64,000 bases of DNA from Prunella strophiata (lineage: Eukaryota; Chordata; Aves; Passeriformes; Prunellidae): positions 22,057,569-22,121,568 of the forward strand of contig JAZBQD010000001.1 in NCBI GenBank assembly GCA_036583965.1. Direction: 5' to 3'. This document shows positions 22,111 to 34,821 of this stretch, in pieces (the first letter of the stretch is position 1; each line of letters begins with the position of its first letter). The position numbers were made by a program, and so were the translations under genes. The notes under the pieces were generated by a model. It had not been told where the DNA came from and ran no database searches. It worked only from the letters and a program-made list of their open reading frames with translations.

Positions 22111-25100
22111 TCTAAAAGGTCTGACAGATACAGGACAAGTCTTGGAGATGGACAAATGGGCTTCCCATTAAAATTGAACTGGTTTCCAAAAATGTCTCAC
22201 TAAAGACCTCATCAAAGCCACTTTGCCAGCAGCTGTAAATGTCACACAACCACTTCTAGGTGTTGAGGACAGGAAGGAGACACTGCCTTAGCCCCCGGCA
22301 GAAGCAACAGAGGAACCACAATAAATTATTGCAAATGGATTCCTGCCAGCCCTGTACAGTTAATAACCTTTACTCTGAGCAAAGTGTAACATTTAATGGT
22401 CCCAATGGTGAGTGTTGCTCTTCTGGGGACTTCTTCCCATAGCCTGAGGGAGGAGAGCAGCTATTGGTAGTTATCATATCCCTCCCAAATATTCCAGCTC
22501 CTCCAGTCCACTGCAGCCATTCTTTACCCACACTCCCTGAGTGCCTTCCATAATCACATCTCAGTTATTAAATGCTGACCACCCTCGACACTGGAAACAC
22601 AACCCATGGCATTTTCTCATTAGAGGCTGAGGTCAGTTTGGTGCTAATCTCTGTTTGCATCAGTGTTGAACAAGCAATAATCTCACTGAAGTTACACTTG
22701 ATTTATGTGGGCACCACAGAGATAACAGCCCAAGCCAAAAATCTAAACAGGCCATTTATTTTTCTTAATCAGGGGAAACACAGATGGGATACAACATTTT
22801 AAACAATGATTTAATTTTTGAAACTAGTTTTTACTGGCAGAAGAATCTTTTATCACCACCACTGACAACTGACTATGTCCCTGAAGGACCTTTATTCAAG
22901 AATCTTCTTAAACTAAACTCATTGTCATTGTCCCTAAGGCCTGGCAGGTGTATTTGTATCACTTGGGTATTTGCAGCAGGAGAAGATGGATTTTCAATGC
23001 TGAGATTGACCTTTGAAGACTTATATGAGGTATTGATGGGTTACAAAGCTGCACTGACCAAAAGAATTGAGCAAATCCTGACTAACTCAAGTGTTAGTGT
23101 CTTGCCAACCCAGTGAAGTGTTTGGACAAGCTCAATTTGAATCATCAGCTCATCCTGTCTCAGGTAAGCTTGGACTGGCAGACATTGTTAGGGAACAGCT
23201 GTTCCCATGCATTTCTTTTACTGACAAATTAGCTGGAAAATCTGCCTCTTTTTAGCACAGAGAGAAAAATATTTACACAGGCCCTGGGGCCTCCTGTGCC
23301 TCACAGGGCTTAGGAGCCTAAAAGTGCAGTGCAAGCTGTCCTCTCTTTATCCACCTATATGCATCATCTACATCTAGACATGTGTTGGTGGGGAGGGGAG
23401 CTCTCTTTTTATGTGTTTGCAATGAAATCAAACTGAATACCTCGAATTTTAGCCTTAGTAAGACATTACATGACTGATTAAACTCAGCAAGGTAGTGTAA
23501 TTATTGTCATAATTTCTGGTCACTCCCCATTAAAGAAAGAGCAGGCAATGATACAGCAGTGAAACTAATCACAGCTATAATGAAGGAAGAATGGCAGGCT
23601 GGAAATATTTAGCTAAAAGAAGAGGCAGATACAGGGAAAACAAAGATACAGAAGCTAATGAATGACATGAAAACAGAATGAGTCATTACAAGACACCATT
23701 CCCGTAGCAAGGGATGGCTGGAAGCAATTCATGTGAAAGTGGGATGAGAGAAAAACATTTTATTCAACAAAATTAGCCTGAAGATCTCACAGCTGAAAGA
23801 AATTCCTAGAAAGAAGCTGGCCAATTCTTTTGCTCGGGTTACCTTTCCATGGGAATGGAGTCACAAAAGCTCATAATAAAACTGCAAACATGAGGACACA
23901 CTCCTGCAGGCTCCAGGATGAAATAACCCAGTGGAGAATGAAGAAATTACCCAGAGCAGGGTTTTGTGCATCACTCTTAAAGGCATCTGAGCCAGCAAAC
24001 TGCCTGAGACAGGCTGCTGGGCAAGGGGCAGTTTGGTGTAATCACAATTCCCAAACTTTTGGTAATTTGAGCCCAAAATGAGAAGCATGATATAAAAGCA
24101 GGCATATCACTGAGAAACTTCCCCCTCCCATGTTGTGATACTTCATGGGTAAAGCATGCTACTCTATTTATTTTTTAAATAAAGCAGGACATTTACACCA
24201 TGCCAATGAAATATCCCTCCCTGCAATGCCAAATAATGAGCATAGCCCAAAATTAAGTAGGGTCTGTGATGAGGCCTGGAAGTTGGGTAATTGGGAAGAA
24301 CCACTCAAAATCAGGAAAACAAACTGAAAAGTCAATTTGAAAAACCCAAACCACAATAGGGATTCAAAATTTAGAGAAACATGTTATCATCAAAAGTGCT
24401 CTATTGGTAAGCTCTTTGTTAATTGACTGTCTTGTTAAGGTCCATTAAGGGCTGGTGTTGTAGCCAATAAATCTGGTTGGACATCTAAAATTCTGTTTTG
24501 TTTTTCAAGAGTTGGAAATTTCAGCTCAGAACTGATTTTTTTCAGCCTGTGGTGCCTGGAATTGTGTTTACTGCTTTCAGTCATCAGCTATTTTTGGATT
24601 TATTATTTCAGTTATTGTAATCACTACGAACTGTAGTCGTGCTCCACACACTGGAAATATCTGTACAACATTCCTGAAACCTGCTGGGGCCACAGAGATC
24701 ACAGCCACAGCTCCTCTGTTTGGAGCATTTCACTCACGTTACAGTAATTTACCATTGCTTTATTTCCTGTTCTCATCCCAGCAGGATGAGAAGCTCTGTC
24801 TCTAGAACATCAAATACTTTGTAGAACTCACTATGTTTCACTCTGTGTGGTAATGTGAAGTTCTTTTCTACTCATAAATGGGATCTTTTATTAGGAGGAG
24901 CAAACCCTGTCAACTTTTAGCAACATACTCATAAATTTCAGTGGAACTAGGCACATAAATATGGTAAGGAAGCTTATGATATGTAATTTTCCCATAAGTA
25001 TGGGTAAGCATTAAATAATTATTAATAATCCCCCACAGAAAATGAAGGTAGTATTATGCTTTACAAACTGTAGTGTATAAATATTTATTGAAATCTACTT

Positions 25101-27164
25101 TATTGAGTGTGGTAAATCAATAGAAGCATTTATTATCCACTAAAAGCATATATAGAAAAATCTGAATAAAAAATAATACATAAGAAGGAGTAAAATAATC
25201 AGCAGAGTTCCAAAGTTCACAGAGACAGAAGAGAAACAGACTTGGGTAGGATAGATGTTCCAATTGTCAGGTCCTTTTTATCCCATTTTAAAGCTGTTCA
25301 TCCCCATTTGGCCCAGTGAACACTAAAATCTCTCTCTCATCCTCAGAGAAGTTGATGCTGATCAGGTATCAATGGATCCAACAGTTTCTGACCCACCTGA
25401 GCTGCTGCCTGGCACAGGTACCATCAACACTTGTTTGAGTATGAGGCCTTTTGGAATATCCTATTAAAATAAATCCTGGTCAGGAGTCAGTACTTCCCAG
25501 GACTCCAGGCCACCTTCCACTGCTCTGATTAACTCTCCCCATTTGACCAAATAAAGCTTCTAATACCCATTTACATTCTTCTCAGACTGAAAGCTAACAC
25601 ACCTCAAGGATATTTTTTTTACTGGGGCCTCTCTGTGTAGGAAAAAATAAATTTTTTCTCGTCTAATGAAGAATGGCAACTGAGTGATGAGATGCAAATA
25701 CATCAAGTGCAACTCCCTGGACTGAGTGAGTATCTGAAGCCAAACACCTTTATCAATTACCTCTGAACCCCAGTGGGTAAAGCAGGGTTGAAAATCAGCA
25801 AAAGAATTCACCTGCTGAACCCAATCTGTAAGAAATTCAGCTACTCAATAATAATTTCTTTTTTTTGCATCGCCCAAACAGAAATCTCTTCCACTAGAGC
25901 TGTTAGTTTTCTTCCTTGCAGCTGTCCTCTAAATTGTGCTCACTTTTCTGACTGGTAGGGGAGCAAGCTGTGCCCTTGTTCTGCAGGGGGAGAGGTTAAT
26001 TTTAGCCCTCATAATCCCAAACACCCCTGGGCTTTCTCCAGGCTGCCATCGGGCTGTGAGCAGCCGGAATTAACCCGCACACCTCCCGAGCTCCACAGCA
26101 GCCCATCCAAACATGGCACTGGAGGCCTTGGCTTGGCTGCTGGGGGTCAGCAGAGCTCAGGGCATGGCCAGGGCTGATCCAGGCACACGAGGAACCCCTG
26201 AGGAAGGTATTTTCCTGCTCATGCTGAGCATTTCAGTGATCAAATTCTTCTGCATGTGTCTTCGTGCCCTGGGTTCTTTATGATCTGTCAGCTGCAGATT
26301 ATACTCACTGCAGAAGGGATGGAGGAGCAGTCAGAAACAGAAAATCCTGTTAAAAAATAAAAACAATCCCTGAATTCTGATGGCCTCATAGCTGCCCTAA
26401 GAGGCAAAATATCCTGATTTTGGAGAATGCTGTTTTCATCACAACATCAGCACGTAACAGCTCCAGCTTCATCTTACACTGCTTTGGTTTATTCCAGACA
26501 GGATTCCAACAGCTCTTCTTTTTCCATTCATCCAGTGCATCCTGTGAACTCCTTTTTCTTCCAGTTTCAAAGTCTTCCAGCAATTTTGGGCTCTGGCAGT
26601 ACACCTTTAGCGTGGAAACTTCCATAAAGGGGAAAATTTGGGGAAATTTTATTTTTTCCCTAAATAAATGAAGATATAACATGTTCTGAATGAAGTCTGT
26701 ATTTTCTAATTAGCCAGCACAATAATTAACCCAATATTGAGCAATGGCACTAAAGAAGTTAATTCAGGACATTTTTTTGGACATTCAGACACACTGCCAG
26801 CTGTACTTACCTAGGCAGGGAAAGGTAGTGTGGGAAACTCTATGGCCTAGAAATATGAATAGTTTAATTTAGAAGAAAATTGGGGTCCATGCTGAGCTGT
26901 GCAGTCACATCTCTGCTCTGCAGCTGGATACCTGGAGAGACAACTACAGACAACAGCACAGTTTTCTTAAACAACCCAAGTTCCACCCCAGCCCTGGAGA
27001 GTAACTTCCATCTTTTCCTGGTAAAGCACTGAAATAGCAAATTCCTACTTAAAAAATCAAGTTAATGTCTCTACATTGTCCAGGCAGTACTTTAATGGGT
27101 TACACCAAGGTGTGCAAGTTTTAGATCAGCTCTTGCAGATCTCATTTCACGCTGGCTAATGAAC
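22111..27164. other. unique noncoding sequence, largely AT-rich
   Basis: Five kilobases with no recognised exon or transposon. 23,450-23,760 and 24,360-25,200 are AT-rich, low in microsatellites and have a conserved-noncoding look (see findings). Open frames up to about 110 codons are unidentifiable. CpG-poor except a few sites near 26,050. Confidence 0.5.
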
Positions 27165-27452
27165 AGTCACAGAATCACAGAATGCTTTGGGTTTTAAAGG
27201 AGCTTAAAACTCATCCTGTTCCACCTTCCACTGTCCCAGGCTGCTCCAAGCCCTGTCCAGCCTGGCCTCGGGCACTGCCAGGGATCCAGGGGCAGCCACA
27301 GCTGCTCTGGGCACCCTGTGCCAGGGCCTGCCCCCCTCTCTTGCAGGGAATAAATTATTCCTAATGTGCAATCTAAACCTACTCTCAATTTTAATCACTC
27401 CCCCCTGTGCTGTCACTCCATGCCCTGTCCAAGGCCCCTCTCCATCTTTCCA
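27165..27452 (-). mobile_element. outer CR1, 3' part, antisense (interrupted by a younger CR1)
   Basis: 'gtcacagaatcacagaatgc' tail, 'ccaccttccactgtcccagg', GCAGCCACAGCTGCTCTGGG, 'gaataaattattcctaatgt', 'ctgtgctgtcactccatgcc' and 'cccctctccatctttcca'. The text then jumps to a second CR1 tail at about 27,453. The missing continuation ('cccttcaggcac...') resumes at about 27,750. Confidence 0.92.
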
Positions 27453-27749
27453 CAGAATCCCTGAGGCTGGAAAATCCCTCTCAGCCCATGGAGTCCCAGC
27501 TGTGCCCAGTGCCCACCTTGTCCCCAGCCCAGAGCACTGAGTGCCACCTCCAGCCCTTCCTGGGACACCTGCAGGGATGGGCACTCCAAAGCTCCCTGGG
27601 CAGCCCCTGCCAAGGCCTGAGCACCCTTTCCATGCAGAAATTCCTGCTGCTGTCCAAGCTGAGCCTCCCCTGGCACAGCCTGAGGCTCTTTCTTTCCCCT
27701 GCATTCCCTGAGAGAGGAGCCCAACCCCTGATACCTTTCCCAGTCCCTT
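27453..27749 (-). mobile_element. inner CR1, antisense, inserted into another CR1
   Basis: It begins CACAGAATCCCTGAGGCTGG and follows 34,828 onward almost identically: 'ccatggagtcccagctgtgc', 'gggacacctgcagggatggg', 'ccaaggcctgagcacccttt', 'aaattcctgctgctgtccaa'. It diverges after 'cctgaggctctttc' and ends near 27,749. It is a 5'-truncated young-subfamily copy placed inside the older CR1. No target-site duplication is evident, which is normal for CR1. Confidence 0.88.
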
Positions 27750-27908
27750 CAGGCACTAGAAGCCACAATTAGGTCCCCCCAAAGCTTCTCTGGGTTGAAC
27801 AATCCAAATTTTCCAGAATTTCCTCACAGCAGAGCTGCTCCATCCCTCTGATCATCTGGACTTGTTCCAACAGGTCCATCCATGTCCTTCCTGTGCTGGG
27901 GACTTTAG
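27750..27908 (-). mobile_element. outer CR1, 5' part, antisense (resumes after the insertion)
   Basis: 'cccttcaggcactagaagcc', 'acaattaggtcccc', 'agagctgctccatccctctg' and 'ccttcctgtgctgggga' match the corresponding section of the uninterrupted copy at 49,855-50,030. This shows that 27,165-27,452 and 27,750-27,908 were once contiguous. Confidence 0.85.
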
Positions 27909-28067
27909 TGCTAAAGGAGCAATATCAGTTTGAAATGGAAACCTGCCACTGCTGCTTTATTTTTAACACATCACACTCATAGGGAAGACCTATAAGCAGC
28001 AGAAAATGAACTGAATAAGTGAAGTCTGTAAGAGAAAAAGAGAGAGTAACAAAAAAAAAAGGACTAA

Positions 28068-28610
28068 GCCCATGAACATGAAACCCAGGAATTATTAAGA
28101 GCCATCTTTTATTCACATAGGATGCTAGGGCTTTTAAGACTGAAGGTCCAAGGCAGTAACTTAGCACATTTTAAAGCTGTCTATGCCAATGGGTATTGCA
28201 GTAAATTACTGCCATTTCAAAATACAATGTATGCACCTACCTATATGATTACTCATAAAATGTTGTATTCTAACCTAAACCAAATTTATCAAATTTTATT
28301 AGGCCATAAATACAGGTATAATTATGTTTATAAATTACTTACCTCATTTTTTCAGAAAAAAAATATTCAGGACATGCAGTATAAGTGGGATATCATTCAA
28401 AAGCAGCAAGGCTATAGCAACATGTGTTTCTGGCAAAATACAATAAAAATGTATAGACAGGGAAATAAAACTCTTGTATTTACTATTAATGCTCTTCCCT
28501 CTACATTGACTATCAATCATCAAGGTATTAACATCACTCAAGGAATGGCATGCTGTGGGAAAATTATGATAATTCATTCTGTAATCCATATTTCTGTGAA
28601 TACATGAAAA
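28068..28610 (+). other. unexplained 180-codon open frame in AT-rich DNA
   Basis: The frame is open from just after a TAA at 28,065 to the TGA at 28,608; its first ATG is at 28,122 (about 161 residues). At roughly one-third GC such a length without a stop is uncommon. The product is rich in Asn, Ile, Lys, Tyr, Gln and Met, with no signal peptide, repeats or family I recognise. A possible acceptor (tttttcag, ending near 28,356) lies inside it. It could be chance, a degraded element or a species-specific exon. I do not call it a gene. Confidence 0.25.
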
Positions 28611-29006
28611 AAAAATGGCACCAATTTTAGGTTCCCTCCCCCCTGCCTAGAAAATCTGATGGGTTATTTTCAGGAGGAGAATCTATACTGCCTTGAAAAT
28701 GTGTAAGTAAATTCACACAGAATGAATAATCCCCCATTGATGTGGATCCCGAGTTTTCCAAAAGCACTTTACAAATGGATTTGCTAAGTACTTGCCTTAC
28801 AGGAATCATTACCAGCTCCTCAGGGGAGAGAGACAGAGAAAGTTTACTACACACAACAGCAACACATGCAGGAGTTAGTGAGGAGGGAGGGAAAGAAGAA
28901 GCCTTTGGAATTGCCAAGGGAGCTTGAAGTGTGCAGTGTGGCCATCAAAAGTGGAATCTGACCCAAATCAAGTTAATATTATTCAATTATTTAACTTGGG
29001 TAACAG

Positions 29007-29134
29007 GAAAAAAAAAAAAAAGAAAAAAAAAAGCCACAGAAAAAAAACACTGAAAAACCAAATATTAAAAAAAACCAAAAAAATAAACACACACACGCAC
29101 AAAAAAAAAAAAAAAAAAACAAAAAACAAAAAAC

Positions 29135-29165
<31 letters not shown>

Positions 29166-29200
29166 AAGAAAACCAAACAAAACAAAACAAAAAAATAAAT
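29007..29200. repeat. A-rich low-complexity tract
   Basis: About 195 bp that are nearly all A on the plus strand, broken by isolated G, C and T and one short (AC)n stretch near 29,089-29,100. The long lysine-rich and phenylalanine-rich open frames across it are artefacts of the tract. Assembly length may be unreliable here. Confidence 0.9.
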
Positions 29201-32200
29201 TGAGAGGCACAGCTGCCTTGGGTGCAGACCTGGGCTGTCACATGCTTGATCTGGTCAGTCAGACTGGACATGCCAAATGCACATCTGGAAAGGGAGTCCA
29301 CATCTGCTCATTCTGCAATTTAACTTCTCAAGTTCTGGCCCCAGAAGTTCCCTCTACCTCTACAAAACTGTTGCCCTTATCCAGCAGAGCCATAACTCCA
29401 GCTCAGCTGATGGAAGTAGCTCAGCCAAGAACCCCTGCAATGCCCAGCCTAGGAATTCCTACAGCTAAATCCTGGGAGGAGCAAGGCTTGGCCACCTATA
29501 AAATACAGGACATCTGCCCAAAACCAAAATACACACATGTTCAATGGCACTTTTCAGGCACTGGCCCCACTCCTGTTAAACTCCAGAACTGCTCTGCCTG
29601 GAGTGGGAGCAGAACAACTCCAGCAATGCCCCATTTTCAGAGCAGTAGATGGAGAAGGGGACACCATCCTGGGTTTGGGATGAATAAAGCTGAAAGCAGC
29701 CTGACCCATCCCCCAGTTAAACATCCTGATAGTGAGCTGAAGATGTGGCAGAGCTGATAAAGGAGCAAAGAAGTGATCCCACTGATAGCTTATCTAAATC
29801 TGTCAGATTAGATAATGACACAGCTGGCCTGGGGATCCCTGACTGACAGAAGGCTTCTTTGGACTGCAGAAACCCAGACCCACTTTTCAATCTCCTAATA
29901 AATCCCTTCCTGGGAGGATCTTCTAGCAAACCCTTTCCTGGGGTGTGTGTGGAATTCCTCCCTGGAGTGAGGATATCCCCCAAGGTTACTCCTGCAGGCT
30001 GAGCCAAAGAGATGTGCCCACAGTCCTTGGTCTGGCTGAGTGACATCAATACCTAATAATTGGTTTTGCTGGCTTTTATATCATTGTGTCAATATTGTCT
30101 TATCAATAGTGCACTATGCTGATAGTTATAGTTCTTGTGCTGTGCAGTGAATTATTCTGATTAACATCTTTTAGCCTAATCATTATCATAACATATAATA
30201 CTTACATTTTTTCCTTTAAAAAGCAAATTTTTTCAATTTGCTGTAATAGAAGCACTGAGGTACCTGGCTAATGACTGCAATTCTAAATGACTATACACAT
30301 GTACCATTATCATGAACAAGCATATACTGATTCTCAGAGAATAGAAACAGTTCAATAAAGTATTCTTCAGCATCAGTAATAAGGCATTTCCAATAAAAAT
30401 TAATTATTTTAAGGATAATTTACTAAATATATGCTTGCTTATTTGAAGCTCATTTGGCAATTTGCTTCCCAGACAGCAGAATTAGACAAAGTTAATTTTT
30501 ATTACAGTAATGTCAACCAGTATCAGAAAACTTAGATCAGATGAGTTTTTGGCAGTCAAAACCCTCCTCTGAGAAATGATAAAGAACAAACATATTTTGG
30601 CAGATGGGACTACAACATCTCCCACGGGCAGAATTTGGGTACTTTTTGTGAGGTTAAACATTCAGTGTTTCAAACAAGAGTAAATTATTTTCCTGTGTGT
30701 TCCTTTTGCCTGCCACCCACCCACATCCCTCACTATAAACAGCAGAAGCATGCAGGGGTGGTGGTGCAGAGATAGCCACATGCAATTTTTACACACATTT
30801 CCAGCAAAAAGGATCCAGGAAATCTTCCAGAAAGCCTTTCATGAAAGGTGGACAGAGGGACAACAGAGGACACTGTGGCACACCCCCATTCCAGAGTCAA
30901 TAGATTCTCTTTTTTCTCCAAGTTCCAGCCCAAGTTCTCTGTTTAACCAGGCTGGGCTTTTTCTCTGATAATTTGTCTTTCTACACATGGGGACAGCCTG
31001 CTCCTGAATATTTAACAATAACTTTTTAAAGCACATCCAGCCTTCCTAGACTCCTTTGCCTTTCAGGACTAACTCCAAAGGAGCCCTGACAATCTCTCTG
31101 TGCCCCCACAAACCTGGATAAGGGGATCTAATGGTTTGTTTTGTTTTGTTTTGTTTTTCAAAAACCCTTAGTGCAAATAAATAACTTCCTATGGAAACCT
31201 GTAATAACCCTTACATCCTAATGCCTAAAAGAGCTTTCAAGTTTTAATTTCACAGAGTTCTATAGTTCTGGCTGAAGATCTACACAATCACACAAGAGAA
31301 GGAACTTACACAGATTTCTTCCAGAGGTCATCAGCACATGCTTGTACCACATGGTACCACTAAAAACTGACATTTTCAGATGGGAAGTTCATTTCTGTCA
31401 GTGAGAAGCATGTTCCAGAATTCAGGACAGCTTCTTCCTTTTTGTTGGAACTCTCAGCTCCTTAACTGTGCTATCAACCTCAAGGAAATTCAATTATAGC
31501 TCTTCTGTTCATGTGGGAATATGAACTTCCAAATTACAACCTTCCTCCTAAAAACAAACCCTCCCTCACTAGAGGTAAGATATTGTACTAGGAATGACAG
31601 AAAGCCCCTAAGTCCACTGCCCTTGTTGATGAACCATTCTAAGGAACAAACTGTGTCCAGGGAATACAAGAGCATTCCAGAAGTCTGTCCCTTACAGATG
31701 GTTGCAGGGATTGCTGTTGTCTCTGTGTGTTATGATTTATTGTTTAATCACTTAGCACTGGCAGCTCCTGGAAGGCAGTAACATTAAAGGGCACAGGTTA
31801 ACTTGTACAGTGTTGCCAAACACTTTTTACACTGCTAAAACTTTTGTTAAATGTGTAAATCCTTCTCAGCTTGTAAATGTCAGGACTTTAGGACTCCTGT
31901 ACTACACCCTGTGTAGCAGCTGGGAAAAGTATCAGCTGCATCCCCATGGGGCAAAATTAAAATGTTGTAATTCACTAGGTGAGAGATAAAATTAATCAAA
32001 TATTAATTTTATTATATACAATAGCTCAAAGTGATGTTATATTTTTTTCTTAAAACCTGAACACAGGTAATTTTGAGAAGAGAAAGCCTGTACTGCAGAA
32101 CTTTCAGTAACCAGTGTGGAACTCCTCTGGAGTTTATTGGTGTTTTACTGAGCTGGATGTAGTGAACAGAGCAGACACATGTGAGCAACCTTGAAAATTG

Positions 32201-34211
32201 TCTGTGAATCTCCTCCTGGAGATTAAGGTCACACATAAAATTTAGGCACAACTGCATTAGCAAGCAAATAATAAGCCAGAGAAAATTTAAAAAGCCTTTC
32301 ATTTTGAGTGTAACACCAGCCACAGGGTAGAGTTATGGCTGAGAGCACAGGAACTGCCATTTCATACACACCCATCTTTAACCTGCACTCCCAGGATGGG
32401 AAAAAAGTTCTGGTGAAAGCAAAAACTTCTCAGTCAGTAGGGTGGAAGAAACCCCTTGCCATTGCTCAAGCCCTGCTGGGGAGAAGTGTGTCAAACTTAC
32501 ATTTATCAAAAGATGGGTGGATGACACAGAGCTTTCTTCATTATAAACAAGCAGGTTGACACTCCTTGGTCACCTTCAAACCTTAAAATATCCTTCTGCC
32601 TCACAGTTTAAATACAGCTTCTCAACTGTTGCCATGACAGAACACTTACACTTGATCATCTTGTGTTTGCCTTGATCCAGTTTTGATCTCAGCCAAATGC
32701 TGTGACTCATGAGGAAACCAGGCCAAAGCTCCCAGGATGGGCTCGCTCAGAGGAGCCCAGGCACAGAGCTCCAGCCATGGCACAAAGCCAGGAAAAGGGA
32801 TGGGCATTCAGCACGTGTTCAGGGCACCGCTAAAGCCTCAAGGAGCTCTAGCAAAGGTATTTACACTTCTCAGCCTTCCCAAAGCAAAACAACAGAGCAA
32901 AAGCCTTGGCACTCACAATGGATTCAGCACAGACAAGTTTTGCTAGCAAGTTCCACACTCCCTCCCTCTGTGTTAAGCACAAGGAATGTGTTTCCAGCAA
33001 AAGAAACCTAGAAACTTTTCTTGATTACATAAGCTAAACTGTTACCCAAGTTTAAATACCATCACCCAAAATAAACAGTTGCCCATTACCAAATCTCTGG
33101 TTAGCTAATGAAGGCCCTGTGAATACTGAATTTATGCACTGATCAAGTGTCACAGCTCTAACAGCTTTAGAACTGCTGCATTATTCCAGTCTTAGTGGAG
33201 GATATTCCTGTCTTACTGGCTGTCTCACAACACATGACACAAATTAGTCTGTCAGTGACATGAAAGCCCAGTTCTCACCAGACTGCCCAAAAGGTGTGAC
33301 AACACAGAAATAAAGCTGCATCAGTCCTGCTGGTCAGAATGTACTGCATGGGCAGATCCCTAAGTGGTGTAAGTGACACCAAATCCACTCCAATTAACTG
33401 TAAGGAGGGAATGCATTTGGGACTGAGGAAGGTGTGAAAAGGGAGGGCCTCCTGTAGCTGAACAGCTCCTGCTGTGCTCCCTCCTGCAGGGCTGGCTGTC
33501 TTGAAGCAGGGTGTTAGGTGAGTGCAGGAAGTCCTTTCCTAATCTTGCTGCTGCTCCTGTTACTTCACCGAGGTAGAATTTGTCTTCACTGCCCATTTAG
33601 GAGGAGATCCTGGTAGTGTTATGCAGTTTGGGCATTAAAAGTCCTTTCCCTCCTGAAAACACCCCTGGTGGAGATGCTGAAAATACCAACAGAGCCTTGG
33701 GTGTGACATGTTCTGGGATGAAACATTCCTTCATCCCAGCATCATACATAACCTCGAATTTCACACCACACCAGTGCATTTTGTGTCTCTACTGTTTCAC
33801 TTCATTTCCTAACCCACCACTGGATGACCTCTGTAAATGTGAGTTTGGGGTTTTTAAACTATTTAATCAATATAAAGGAAATGCATTCAAGTGATGGGAA
33901 CTCTTCTCTTGTTTTGTTCTCTGGGTGAAAAAGAGAATTAAAACCAGAGAATTTGAGGTCATATTGGAATAAACAAAAAGAGGTCCCATACCTAAAGGCT
34001 TTTGCTAGAGGTTAACTCTGCCTTTGCAAGCACAAATTATGTGTTCAAAGGTGTCTTTAGAAGGTGTTAGAAATGATACTTCTACTTTTTTTAGCTTTTT
34101 TTTTTTTACACTACACTTTACAACAGAGAATAGTGCATGTGAGTGTTATCAATAACAATTAACATAAGGAAGAGTAGGGAATTTTGAAGGTAAATGTAAC
34201 AAATTAGTGTT

Positions 34212-34293
34212 TGAGAATATGAGAGGTAGTGATTAAACACTGCAGAAGTGAATGAGAATATGAGAAGTAGTGATTAAACACTGCAGAAGTGAA
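34212..34293. repeat. 41-bp tandem duplication, two copies
   Basis: Unit 1 is 34,212-34,252 and unit 2 is 34,253-34,293. Both read 'tgagaatatgaga.gtagtg', then 'attaaacactgcagaagtg' and 'aa'. They differ at a single position (G/A at the 14th base), indicating a recent duplication. Confidence 0.95.
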
Positions 34294-34821
34294 CTTCTTG
34301 AATGCAAAATGGGACATCCATTCCTCTGCTTTCCAGTCTGCTTGGGTTTTGGTTTTTTTCAATCAGTTTGTAGTATTTTCTCCATTCGGCCTACAGCATC
34401 CCAGTTTTTCTCCCTTCACTGCAACTATTTCAGCTTAGCAACCTCCTGCCTTCCTGTCCCAGAGCTCATTTTCACATTGCTTGCCTGACAAACGACAGTG
34501 TGGCATTGTTTCTGCTCATTCCAAAATATCACTTTTCTCTTTTTATTTTCTCTTTCAAGAGGGATTCCAGGTGTGCTCAGGGACCACTGTGAACTCCTTA
34601 AGTTTACTCAGCAGAAGCAGTGTCAGCACATCAGCCTGTGCCATGTAGGAAAGGTGTGGTGGAGCAGGAGCAGGTACAGATTCATCTGGCTCAGCTGATC
34701 CCCCCAGTGCAGGGAAGGAACACCTCACCCTCCTTGGATGCCAAACTTGGTGTGAAGGACATCCACACAGGAGGGCACCAAGCAAAAAGATCTAAGGGAA
34801 ACTGCCCCCTGAATAATGTGA

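Larger units (their letters stand above)
27909..34821. other. unique noncoding sequence, AT-rich
   Basis: Almost 7 kb without a recognised exon. It contains an unusually long open frame (28,068-28,607), an A-rich tract (29,007-29,200), a (TTTTG)n run at about 31,137-31,157 and a 41-bp tandem duplication (34,212-34,293). 30,060-30,580 is AT-rich with a conserved-noncoding look. No transposon recognised. Confidence 0.5.

Noticed and set aside
28924..29757. 277-codon plus-strand frame
   Set aside because: Its first half is translated from the A-rich tract (lysine runs) and the rest resembles nothing.
31340..31375. Inverted repeat GTACCACATGGTAC
   Set aside because: A 6-bp arm palindrome is common by chance and has no supporting context.
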